Source: Flavobacterium nackdongense
GTDB lineage: Bacteria; Bacteroidota; Bacteroidia; Flavobacteriales; Flavobacteriaceae
Length of the DNA stretch: 64,000 nucleotides
NCBI RefSeq assembly: GCF_004355225.1
Contig: NZ_CP037933.1
Location: forward strand, 3,472,001-3,536,000
Direction of reading: 5' to 3'
Made by a program: the position numbers and the translations under genes. Under the pieces are notes generated by a model that was not told the DNA's origin, made no database searches, and saw only the letters and a program-made list of their open reading frames with translations. Position 1 is the first letter of the stretch; each line of letters opens with the position of its first letter. Shown in pieces: positions 42,869 to 52,847 of this stretch.

Positions 42869-44698
42869 ATGAATTTAAAGAACATATTTGATTTACATAT
42901 GAGTACCAAGTTACCCGCAATATCTTTTTTGCTCCCCCTTCGGGGGCTGGGGGGCTTTTGGCTTTTACTTTTACTAGTCCAGGTTTCATTTGCCCAAAAA
43001 AAAGATTCTAAAAAGGACGAAAACATTGGAACAGAAGTTGTGAATGTCGTGAAACCATACACGCCAACTATTTCGGATGCTTTTAAAGTCAGCGAGACTC
43101 CTGTGCTTGATGATGCTGAAAACACCAAAAAAGAAATTATTAAATATAATATTTTCTCTTTTCCGGTAGCTTCGACTTTTACACCTTCCAAAGGGAAAGC
43201 TGAAGGAGTTGAGAAAGAAAAATCAACCCATTTGTTCAACAATTACGCCACCTTTGGGGTTGGAAATTACACCACTTTGAATGCCGAATTATTCGTCAAT
43301 CAAGAACTCAATAACAATGATTATGTGGGTGGAATGTTTCGCCATCTTTCGTCGCAAGGAGGCATTAAAGAGGTAGAATTGAATGATTCCTTTTATGATA
43401 CTTCTATTGATTTGACTTATGGAGTTCGCGAGAAGGATTTGTCTTGGAATGTCGATTTGGGTCTCCAAAATCAAATCTATAATTGGTATGGTTTACCAGC
43501 CGATTTTGGTAGTGCTTTAGCGCCAAGCGACAGAGCTATTTTGATAGATGGAATCAATCCAAACCACAGTTACAACAACTTGTATTTAGGTAGCAAAATA
43601 GAACTTGAAGGAAGTTTTATTAAAGAAGCGAGTGCCAAATTCAATCATTTTTCGGATAATTATGGTTCTTCAGAAAACCGATTTTATGTGAAGCCTTCTT
43701 TCGAATTCAATATCAGTGACAAAGCCATAAAAACAAATGTGATTGTCGATTATTTAGGAGGAAGTTTCGAGAAAGATTATTCGAACACCAACGCAATAAA
43801 ATATGGTTTTACCAATTTTGGAATTGCGCCAAGTTTTGTGATGAATGAAGACGATTGGACTATAAATATTGGCGCGGCCTTATTTTATAGTTTGGGTACT
43901 AAAAACAGCAGCAATACTATTTATGTTTATCCGCAAGTCAATGCCTCGTTGAAAGTCGTTGGCGATTTGATGATTTTCTACGCTGGAGCCGAAGGGAATT
44001 TGGAGCAAAACACCTATTCAGATTTTGTAAATGCAAATCCTTATTTGTCACCAACATTAGACATCAAGCCAACAGATAAACAATTTGATGCTTTTGCAGG
44101 TTTGAAAGGGAAGTTGACTAATACCATAAGTTATAATCTTCGCGCTTCTTATGTAGCCGAAAAAGATAAAGCCTTGTTCAAAAGCAATGATTATACGGTA
44201 AATAATTCCAATGAAGATTATGCTTTTGGGAATTCTTTAAAAGTGGTTTACGATGATGTAAAAACCATTAGTTTTTACGGCGAATTAAAAGCCGATATTT
44301 CTGAGGATGTGGCTTTTGGCATCGACGGAACTTTTAGTAGTTATACTACCGATTTTCAAAGGGAAGCTTGGAATTTACCAGCCATAAAATTGAACGCCAA
44401 AGTCGATTTCAATATTACTGAAAAATGGTATGCGGGAGCTAATGTGTTCTTTGTGGGAGAACGAAAAGATCAAAAAATAAATATGGATATTGTTTATATT
44501 GTGGTTCCGGATTTAGTACCTACGACTTTAGATAGTTATTTTGATATCAATGCCCATTTGGGATACCAATACAACGATCAATTTTCAGCATTTTTAAGAG
44601 CCAATAATATTGCAAACCAAGCCTATCAAAAATGGATGAATTATCCCGTTCAAGGATTTCAAGTAGTTTTGGGAGCGAATTATAAATTTGATTTTTAA
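42869..44698 (+). CDS. TonB-receptor-like outer membrane beta-barrel protein
   Basis: A 609-residue outer membrane protein. The N-terminal signal sequence is split by a foreign-looking segment: residues about 21-30 (LLPLRGLGGF) come from an inverted copy of the GC-rich element, followed by WLLLLLVQVSFAQ. After cleavage, KPYTPTISDAFKVSETPVLDD recalls the start of a plug-less TonB-like barrel. The rest is beta-strand rich and ends in ANYKFDF. No CarboxypepD_reg or plug domain is seen. It pairs with the upstream TPR protein and is probably translated from the same mRNA. Function is unknown. Confidence 0.8.
   Translation: MNLKNIFDLHMSTKLPAISFLLPLRGLGGFWLLLLLVQVSFAQKKDSKKDENIGTEVVNVVKPYTPTISDAFKVSETPVLDDAENTKKEIIKYNIFSFPVASTFTPSKGKAEGVEKEKSTHLFNNYATFGVGNYTTLNAELFVNQELNNNDYVGGMFRHLSSQGGIKEVELNDSFYDTSIDLTYGVREKDLSWNVDLGLQNQIYNWYGLPADFGSALAPSDRAILIDGINPNHSYNNLYLGSKIELEGSFIKEASAKFNHFSDNYGSSENRFYVKPSFEFNISDKAIKTNVIVDYLGGSFEKDYSNTNAIKYGFTNFGIAPSFVMNEDDWTINIGAALFYSLGTKNSSNTIYVYPQVNASLKVVGDLMIFYAGAEGNLEQNTYSDFVNANPYLSPTLDIKPTDKQFDAFAGLKGKLTNTISYNLRASYVAEKDKALFKSNDYTVNNSNEDYAFGNSLKVVYDDVKTISFYGELKADISEDVAFGIDGTFSSYTTDFQREAWNLPAIKLNAKVDFNITEKWYAGANVFFVGERKDQKINMDIVYIVVPDLVPTTLDSYFDINAHLGYQYNDQFSAFLRANNIANQAYQKWMNYPVQGFQVVLGANYKFDF
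42931..42956 (-). repeat. GC-rich palindromic element, copy 3, within a signal peptide
   Basis: On the minus strand it reads AGCCCCCCAGCCCCCGAAGG plus GGGAGC, matching copy 2 at 23 of 26 positions. It is read in frame as LPLRGLGG in the signal peptide of the beta-barrel gene. Confidence 0.85.
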
Positions 44699-44700
44699 TA

Positions 44701-44798
44701 TTGCCACGAAGACGCTAAGGCGCAAAGTTTTATTTGTTCTTTTGTGATAAAACGAATATTATTTTCTTTTTCTTTGTGACTTAGCGCCTTTGTGGCAA
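44701..44798. repeat. inverted repeat with 27-base arms
   Basis: The arm at 44701-44727 begins TTGCCACGAAGACGCTAAGG. The arm at 44772-44798 is its reverse complement with four differences. The 44-base loop has its own GTTTTAT/ATAAAAC stem. It fills the gap between the beta-barrel and GreA-like genes and resembles a ccacgaag-type repeat seen in many bacterial genomes. Confidence 0.8.
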
Positions 44799-44805
44799 TA
44801 AAAAT

Positions 44806-45255
44806 ATGACTTTCAAACAAAAAACACACCAATATTATCAGCAACTGGTTCAGGACCGGGAAGATGCTTTTCGAGATATGATTGCCGCTTTGACCGAAGA
44901 TTCTAAGAACGATGCCAAAGGTTCGGCTGGCGACAAACACGAAACCGCTTTGTCGATGATGCACATCGAGCAAGAAAAACTCAATCATAAATTGAAGGAA
45001 GTCTTGGCACAAAAAGCCATTTTAGACAAAATTGATTCCACTACAATTGCCAAAACTATTATTGTCGGCAGTTTAGTCAAAGCCAATGGAATTTATCTTT
45101 ATTTGAGCGCAGCGCTTCCTAAAATTGCTATTGAAGGAATCAATGTTATTGCCCTTTCTCCGCAATCCCCCTTGGGAAATAAACTGATGGGAAATGAAGT
45201 TGGTTTTTCGTTTGAGATTAATGGAACGAAATATTTGATTGAGAGTATAGAGTAA
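44806..45255 (+). CDS. GreA/GreB-like protein
   Basis: A 149-residue protein. A coiled-coil N-terminal half (about 1-75, with the acidic tip TEDSKNDAKGSAGDKHETAL) is followed by a small beta-rich domain ending ALSPQSPLGNKLMGNEVGFSFEINGTKYLIE. This ending resembles the C-terminal domain of GreA (S-P-xG-L-GK-xGD pattern). GreA factors rescue backtracked RNA polymerase. This protein is shorter and its tip lacks the standard ENAEY motif, so function may differ. Related flavobacterial sequences are sometimes labelled 3-oxoacyl-ACP synthase, which the sequence does not support. Confidence 0.7.
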   Translation: MTFKQKTHQYYQQLVQDREDAFRDMIAALTEDSKNDAKGSAGDKHETALSMMHIEQEKLNHKLKEVLAQKAILDKIDSTTIAKTIIVGSLVKANGIYLYLSAALPKIAIEGINVIALSPQSPLGNKLMGNEVGFSFEINGTKYLIESIE

Positions 45256-45257
45256 AA

Positions 45258-45310
45258 AATCCGTTTTTTATCTGTTATGCTTGCATCCGTTTCATCTGTG
45301 TGCTCTTCTG
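45258..45310. repeat. degenerate direct repeat with atccgttt units
   Basis: Two units beginning atccgttt and containing atctgt start about 26 bases apart in the gap before the gat operon. They resemble intergenic repeats common in this family of bacteria. No gene is seen in this gap. Confidence 0.5.
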
Positions 45311-45385
45311 TTAATTCGACATCTTCTTTCACAAAAAACTATTGAATTCATTAAAATAAAACACCATTCCCTAATAAAACTTTCG

Positions 45386-45393
45386 TAAATTCG
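45386..45393 (+). promoter_or_regulatory. near-consensus promoter box of the gat operon
   Basis: TAAATTCG differs from TAnnTTTG at one position and lies 37 bases upstream of the gatC-like ATG. Weak evidence. Confidence 0.4.
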
Positions 45394-45430
45394 CGACCTT
45401 AAAAGTTTGACTTTAAAACGAAACGAAATT

Positions 45431-45700
45431 ATGAGCAAAACAATGACAGTCGACATCTTGTCGAGTATTAAAGGAGCACAGCCCTCTGAGAGCGTGAACC
45501 AATTATTTGAGGTGATTAAAAATGCAATTCCATCAAATGCTACTACTGCCAATGCTGTCAATTCCAATTGTGTGTCTGTAAATGATTTAAGAGAAGATGT
45601 GGTGGTGGAAAGCTCAGCAATTGAGCGTCAACTCATCATCGAAAACTTCCCGAACAAGAAAAATGGTTTTTTAGTCGTTGCAAAAGTGATAGAAGGATAA
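45431..45700 (+). CDS. gatC: divergent GatC-like subunit of the aminoacyl-tRNA amidotransferase
   Basis: An 89-residue protein usually left as hypothetical. Its C-terminal half has VNDLREDVVVESSAIERQ and NFPNKKNGFLVVAKVIEG, which follows the GatC pattern LREDxVxxS...NAPxxxDGFFxVPKVIE. The N-terminal half (DILSSIKGAQPSESVNQLFEVIK) does not show the usual GatC helices and is rich in asparagine, serine and threonine. It lies two bases before gatA and heads an operon with gatA and gatB/aspS. GatC tethers GatA to GatB, so the position fits. ATG at 45431 is chosen over an open frame from 45407. The assignment is by motif and context. Confidence 0.7.
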   Translation: MSKTMTVDILSSIKGAQPSESVNQLFEVIKNAIPSNATTANAVNSNCVSVNDLREDVVVESSAIERQLIIENFPNKKNGFLVVAKVIEG

Positions 45701-45702
45701 AA

Positions 45703-47100
45703 ATGGAATCTCAAATAAAAAAAATACACCAACAATTGGTGTCAAAACAAATTACTTGTACCACTTTGATACAAGAAAAGTTAGACTTGCTAAAACAAAA
45801 TACCTTTAACTCTGTAAACTCTTTGTTAGACACTTTGGCGTTAGAATTAGCGGCTAAAGTCGATGCGAAAATTGCAAATGGAGAAACGATAGGTTTGTTA
45901 GAAGGGATTCCTTTTGGGATTAAAGATGTCTATATGGTGCAGGGAACTTACACTACGGCAAGTTCTGATTTATTGAAAAATTATAGATCACCTTACACCG
46001 CCACTGCCATTCAAAAATTGTTGGATGCAGGTGCCATCCCCTTGGTTAAAGAAAACTGCGATAGTTTTGGTCACGGGTCATCCAGTGAAAACACCATTTT
46101 TGGCGCTGTAAAAAATGCGATAAATCCTGACTTAGTAGCGGGAGGATCAAGCGGTGGATCGGCTGTTAATGTTGCTAAAGACTACACCGTGTTTTCTATT
46201 GGTGGAGATACGGGAGGTTCGATTCGTCAGCCTGCTGGGTACAATCATATTTATGGTTTTAAACCAACTTACGGTAGAATTTCTCGATATGGATTGATGG
46301 CTTATGCGTCTTCTACTGATTGTGTTGGACCATTGGCAAAATCTATCGAAGATATTCGAATTGTGTTAAATGTAATGAGTGGAAAAGATCCAAAAGATCA
46401 AACCTCCATCGCTTCATCACAAATCAGTGAAGAAGCAATTGCAACTTCCATAGTAAAAACTGTTGGTTATTTCAAGAATTTTATCGAAAGCGAGGCGATA
46501 GATACTCAAGTAAAAGCTGATTTCTTGGCCAGTATCGAAAAGATAAAAGCCAAAGGCATTGCTGTAAAAGAATTGGATTTCTTTAAATCGGACATTTTAG
46601 TTTCAACTTACTATACGCTAGCAATGGCGGAAACGGCTTCGAATTTATCTCGTCTAGACGGAACCAATTACGGAAACCGAATTGAAGCGGAAAATTTAAT
46701 AGAAACCTATGCGGTGACTCGTTCTGAAAACTTTTCAGAAGAAACAAAACGCAGAATTGTGGGTGGAAACCAAGTATTGTCGCAAGGTTTCTCCGATGAA
46801 ATATATTTAAAAGGATTGGCTGTTAGAGATCAGATTTCTGAAAATTTCAGTAAAGATTTCAAGGAAGTCGATATTGTTTTATCGCCAGTTACGCCAAGTA
46901 CTCCACCTAAAATTGGAGACAGTTTAAAAGATCCTTTGGCGATGTATTTGTCGGATGCTTATACGGTTGGTTTTAGTTTAGGGCAATTACCCACTTTGAC
47001 CGTGCCACAAGGAACGAGCACCGGATTGCAAATTACGGCAGCAAAAAATAATGATGAATTAGTGTTGCAATTCGCAAACTTTTTAAAAGATACAATATAA
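45703..47100 (+). CDS. gatA: Asp-tRNA(Asn)/Glu-tRNA(Gln) amidotransferase subunit A
   Basis: A 465-residue amidase-signature enzyme that releases ammonia from glutamine or asparagine for tRNA-bound Asp or Glu. The Ser-cisSer-Lys triad is visible: Lys in GIPFGIKDVYM (about 75), the cis-Ser in the glycine/serine loop GGSSGGSAVNVA (about 150) and the nucleophile in GGDTGGSIRQPAG (about 175). It starts two bases after the gatC-like stop, and its stop overlaps the gatB/aspS ATG by one base. The operon therefore encodes A, B and a probable C subunit together with AspRS. Confidence 0.93.
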   Translation: MESQIKKIHQQLVSKQITCTTLIQEKLDLLKQNTFNSVNSLLDTLALELAAKVDAKIANGETIGLLEGIPFGIKDVYMVQGTYTTASSDLLKNYRSPYTATAIQKLLDAGAIPLVKENCDSFGHGSSSENTIFGAVKNAINPDLVAGGSSGGSAVNVAKDYTVFSIGGDTGGSIRQPAGYNHIYGFKPTYGRISRYGLMAYASSTDCVGPLAKSIEDIRIVLNVMSGKDPKDQTSIASSQISEEAIATSIVKTVGYFKNFIESEAIDTQVKADFLASIEKIKAKGIAVKELDFFKSDILVSTYYTLAMAETASNLSRLDGTNYGNRIEAENLIETYAVTRSENFSEETKRRIVGGNQVLSQGFSDEIYLKGLAVRDQISENFSKDFKEVDIVLSPVTPSTPPKIGDSLKDPLAMYLSDAYTVGFSLGQLPTLTVPQGTSTGLQITAAKNNDELVLQFANFLKDTI

Positions 47101-50100
47101 TGGAATTGGAGCAATTAACTGCGGCCTTAAAAGCCCACGATTTAGAATTGGTAATTGGACTGGAAACACACGTTCGATTGAATACCAAAACCAAGTTGTT
47201 TTGTTCTTGTCCCAACCAAGAAATAGAAACACCTAACGAAAATATATGTTCCGTTTGTACGGGACAAATGGGCGTTTTGCTTGCCTTGAATAAAGAAGCA
47301 ATCACAAAAGCAATTTATTTTGGAAAAGCGGTGGATTCGTCTTTCAGTAATGAAATTATCTCTTGGGATAGAAAGCATTACGAATACCCGGATAACCCGA
47401 AAAATATTCAAATCACGCAATTTCACAATCCGATAATTCCAGACGGACACGTGTCTTGTTACCGAAATGACGGTACGCAGTTTACCGTGAATTTAACTCA
47501 GGTTCATATCGAGGAAGATGCTGCGAAATTGATGCACGAAAAGAAAATTTCGCTAGTCGATTTTAACAAAGCAGGTGTTCCGTTGATTGAAATTGTTACG
47601 GAGCCTTGCATCAGAAATATCGAAGATGCTTCAACTTATGCGCAATACATTCAGCGTATTGTTCAAAACTTGGGAATCTCGGAAGCGAATTTGGAAAAAG
47701 GAGAATTCAAATCGGATGTTTCGGTGTCTTTGCGCAAAAAACATTCTTACGAATTGAATCCAAGAACCGAAATCAAAAACTTGAACTCGTTTAAGTTTAT
47801 GGTGGAGGCTTTGAAAGAAGAAGTGGAGAAGCAATTCAATTATTTTGTTGAAAATGCTGCTTTTAGACCAGATCAAACGACAGTTTTATGGGATGCCGAT
47901 TTGAAGCAGACCAAAACAATGCGTAAAAAGGAATTCGAAGCGGATTACCGTTTTATTTCGGAACCGGATTTGCCATTTGTAAATATCAAAGCGGAGATTG
48001 AAGCCATCAAAGTCGATACAAGTGCTTTGCCTTATGCTGTCGAATCTATTTTGATTAACGGTGGTGTTTTGCCGCAAGATGCTAAATTTTTTACGGCCGA
48101 TAAATTGCGTTCGCAAACCTTTGTGGAAATCAATAACGAAATCAAAGATCCTTCATTTGTTGCAAAAACTTTGGCAAACAATATAAAGGCTGAAGATTAC
48201 GCCAAAATAAATAGTATTGGTCAATTAACTGATATTTTTAAACTTTTTAAAGCAGAGAAAATCACGGCGGTTTTAGTTCAAAATGCAATTACAGGCTATT
48301 TGAAAGATCGAACTTTTGACTACAACAAGTATTTTGAAGAAAATACCATTTCAGAAGATACAATACAAGAAGTTATTGCTAAAGTGCTTTCAGAAAATGA
48401 GGCGGTTGCCAATGATATCAAAGCCGGTGATCAAGGGAAAGCAGGTATTTTAGTGGGTAAAGTTTTAGCTATTATCGGAAAAGGAGCCAATGGAAAAGTA
48501 ATCCGTCAAACGATTATTGATGCTTTAGGCGCTGCAGCTATTTCAGATAAAAAGAATTCATTTGAAAAAACTGCAACCGAAGCAGTGGTCGAGGATAAAG
48601 AGACGCAAGAAGAATCCCTTCCTGAAATTCCAATTATCATAAAAGACACCTACAGAACACATAAAATTTCACAATTATCAGAAGAAAGCATCCAAGAAGA
48701 AGTGGTTTTGTCGGGTTGGGTTGCGAGTGTTCGTGATCACGGCGAATTGATGTTTATCGATTTGCGTGATTCCAGTTATGAGATTTTTCAAGTGCGAATT
48801 AGCAGGGAATCATTTCCTAATATTGATGAGTTGGTGAAATTGAAACCAGAATCAGTGATTTCGGTAAAAGGGATCGTTGTTGGTCGAAATGAAGATGATT
48901 TTAATGCAGGTTTGAGGACCGGTCAGATAGAATTGGAAACTTCGGTTTTGGAGATTTTAAACTTATCGAAAACCTTGCCTTTTGAAATCAAGAGAGCAGC
49001 GAAAACGAACGAAGCTATGCGTTTTCAATACAAGTTCTTAGATCATAGAAATGAGGAAGTACGAAGAGCAATTGTCAACCGTCATAAAGTCATTAAATTG
49101 TTGCGTGACATTTTGGATGAAGAAGAATTTTTAGAAATTGAAACCCCAATTCTTAGTGCAGGAACCGATGAAGGAGCAAGAGAATTTATAGTTCCAACAC
49201 GCAAACAAGCCGGTTTCTTTTATACCTTGCCACAAGCGCCACAGCAGTTCAAGCAGATGTTGATGGTGAGTGGTTATGAAAAGTATTTCCAAGTGGCACG
49301 TTGCTTTAGAGATGAAGATTCTCGTGGAGACCGTCAGCCCGAGTTTACGCAATTGGATATGGAAATGGCTTACGCTAGTATGCAGCAAATTATCGATTTG
49401 AACACCAAATTGTTTAATGAAGTAGTCAAAAAAGTATATGGCAACAAATGGATTTTACGTCCCTTTGAAGTGATTACATATAAAGATGCAATGGATTTCT
49501 ACGGTTGCGACCGACCTGATTTGCGTTACGGCTTGAAAATGCAAGACATTACCGATATTGTAAAAGAGACTACGTTCCAAGTTTTCTCTAAACCAATTGA
49601 AGAGGGTGGAATTGTAAAATGCATCAAGGTATCGGCCAAAGAGCAAGGAAACAAGCGAATGTCTAAAGGCCAAATCGAGAACCTTACCGCGATTGCGCAA
49701 CAGCACGGATTGGGAGGATTGGCTTATATTATTGTCAATGAAGACGAATTGCAATCGCCAATTATTAAATTTTTAGGCGAAGATATTGCGGCAGGAATTA
49801 TCAAGGCTACCAATGCGCAAGTGGGTGATATTGTATTCTTTTCAGCGGCGGATTACGCCACTGCCAATAAAGCTTTGGATGCGGTTCGTCAGGAATTGGG
49901 CAGAATATTGCACTTAATCAATCCGAAGGAATTATGTCCGGCTTGGGTAGTTGATTTTCCAATGTTCGAAAGAACTGACGAAGGAAGATGGACATTTACA
50001 CACAATCCATTCTCAATGCCTGCGGTTTACGACTTAGAAAAGCATATGAAGGGCGATGATAATGAAATCGGAACTATCATTGCGCAACAATACGACATCA

Positions 50101-50432
50101 TCTTAAACGGTTACGAAATAGGCGGAGGATCGGTTCGGGCACATAAATCGGAGATTCTGGAAGCGACGTATAGAAATATGGGTTACAACAAAGAAGAGAT
50201 GATAAAAAGCGTAGGAACGATGTACAAAGCATTTCAATACGGCGCACCGCCTCACGGAGGAATTGCTTGGGGAATCGATCGGTTGATGATGATTTTGGAG
50301 AAAAAAGCATCTATTCGTGAAGTAATGGCATTTCCTAAGACTGGTTCAAGCGAAGATTTATTATTTGGCGCACCGTCTCATTTGTCAGATAAAAAGGTAG
50401 AAGAAATGAATGTGAGGATAATGAGAAAATAA
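47100..50432 (+). CDS. gatB/aspS: fused amidotransferase subunit GatB and aspartyl-tRNA synthetase
   Basis: An 1110-residue fusion. Residues 1 to about 480 are GatB: LVIGLETHVRLNTKTKLFCSCPN with zinc cysteines, SYRN, HIEEDAAKLMH and a C-terminal YqeY-type tail (KAGILVGKVLAIIGKGANGKV). A charged linker (about 480-516) leads to a full AspRS (about 517-1110). This part has an OB-fold anticodon domain (LSGWVASVRDHGELMF), motif 2 FRDEDSRGDRQPEFTQLDMEM and motif 3 GIAWGIDRLMM. His547 in RDHGEL is the residue type found in AspRS enzymes that charge both tRNA(Asp) and tRNA(Asn). The fusion would hand Asp-tRNA(Asn) directly to the amidotransferase. Such fusions are known in flavobacteria. Confidence 0.94.
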   Translation: MELEQLTAALKAHDLELVIGLETHVRLNTKTKLFCSCPNQEIETPNENICSVCTGQMGVLLALNKEAITKAIYFGKAVDSSFSNEIISWDRKHYEYPDNPKNIQITQFHNPIIPDGHVSCYRNDGTQFTVNLTQVHIEEDAAKLMHEKKISLVDFNKAGVPLIEIVTEPCIRNIEDASTYAQYIQRIVQNLGISEANLEKGEFKSDVSVSLRKKHSYELNPRTEIKNLNSFKFMVEALKEEVEKQFNYFVENAAFRPDQTTVLWDADLKQTKTMRKKEFEADYRFISEPDLPFVNIKAEIEAIKVDTSALPYAVESILINGGVLPQDAKFFTADKLRSQTFVEINNEIKDPSFVAKTLANNIKAEDYAKINSIGQLTDIFKLFKAEKITAVLVQNAITGYLKDRTFDYNKYFEENTISEDTIQEVIAKVLSENEAVANDIKAGDQGKAGILVGKVLAIIGKGANGKVIRQTIIDALGAAAISDKKNSFEKTATEAVVEDKETQEESLPEIPIIIKDTYRTHKISQLSEESIQEEVVLSGWVASVRDHGELMFIDLRDSSYEIFQVRISRESFPNIDELVKLKPESVISVKGIVVGRNEDDFNAGLRTGQIELETSVLEILNLSKTLPFEIKRAAKTNEAMRFQYKFLDHRNEEVRRAIVNRHKVIKLLRDILDEEEFLEIETPILSAGTDEGAREFIVPTRKQAGFFYTLPQAPQQFKQMLMVSGYEKYFQVARCFRDEDSRGDRQPEFTQLDMEMAYASMQQIIDLNTKLFNEVVKKVYGNKWILRPFEVITYKDAMDFYGCDRPDLRYGLKMQDITDIVKETTFQVFSKPIEEGGIVKCIKVSAKEQGNKRMSKGQIENLTAIAQQHGLGGLAYIIVNEDELQSPIIKFLGEDIAAGIIKATNAQVGDIVFFSAADYATANKALDAVRQELGRILHLINPKELCPAWVVDFPMFERTDEGRWTFTHNPFSMPAVYDLEKHMKGDDNEIGTIIAQQYDIILNGYEIGGGSVRAHKSEILEATYRNMGYNKEEMIKSVGTMYKAFQYGAPPHGGIAWGIDRLMMILEKKASIREVMAFPKTGSSEDLLFGAPSHLSDKKVEEMNVRIMRK

Positions 50433-50579
50433 GTTTTTCAATATCAATTTCAATTATAATATCAAGTGTAATGAGCTCTGAGAGAATAATCGAAATTATT
50501 TCAGTTTTTAAATTTCCAAAGTGGGCATTTCGGTGTTTGTTTTGGAAATTTTTGTTTTTAGTTTAATTTATCTTCGTTA

Positions 50580-50676
50580 GAAATTGATATTGTCATTGAC
50601 ATTATCATTGCTATTGAAATTGATTTTTGCCATTGGCATTGAAATTGACTTTTATCAATGAAATTGCTATTAAAAT
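50580..50676. repeat. degenerate hexamer array upstream of gyrB
   Basis: About fourteen units of the form nnnATT in mostly six-base register (gaaatt, gatatt, gtcatt, gacatt, atcatt, gctatt, gaaatt and so on), with a few slips. It ends about 70 bases before the gyrB promoter. Confidence 0.75.
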
Positions 50677-50745
50677 TCACACGTTTTTGTTAATAACTTA
50701 ACGACTTAACGCTCAATATTGTCCTTAAATTCTCTTGCGTTTTCA

Positions 50746-50753
50746 TATATTTG
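50746..50753 (+). promoter_or_regulatory. -7 promoter box of gyrB
   Basis: TATATTTG, exact TAnnTTTG, 38 bases upstream of the gyrB ATG. Confidence 0.6.
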
Positions 50754-50785
50754 CGAGTGATAAAAAAAATACATTTTTAGAGTAA

Positions 50786-52735
<1,950 letters not shown>

Positions 52736-52746
52736 AAAAGTTTCGT

Positions 52747-52831
52747 GTTTGTTGTTTATAGTTTGTAGTTCGCTAAAACCATAAACCACAAACCATAAAC
52801 CACAAACGATAAACAACAAACAACAAATAAT
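52747..52831. repeat. opposed heptamer arrays between gyrB and mdh
   Basis: Four GTTnnnn units (52747-52774) face eight tandem AAACnnn-type units (52776-52831: aaaccat, aaaccac, aaaccat, aaaccac, aaacgat, aaacaac twice, aaataat). Same design as the array at 17740. Confidence 0.85.
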
Positions 52832-52847
52832 AATTAAATTAAAAAAA

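Noticed and set aside
42931-42956. Frameshift or assembly error at the GC-rich segment in the barrel gene
   Set aside because: The frame stays open and signal-like on both sides, and an almost identical element occurs 136 bases upstream in the other orientation, so the sequence is more likely real.
44806-45255. 3-oxoacyl-ACP synthase annotation
   Set aside because: There is no ketosynthase active-site motif and the protein is far too short. The GreA-like fold pattern explains it better.
47100-50432. GatB/AspS length as a sequencing or frameshift error joining two genes
   Set aside because: Both enzymes are complete, the linker is charged and protein-like, and fusions of this kind are known in flavobacteria.
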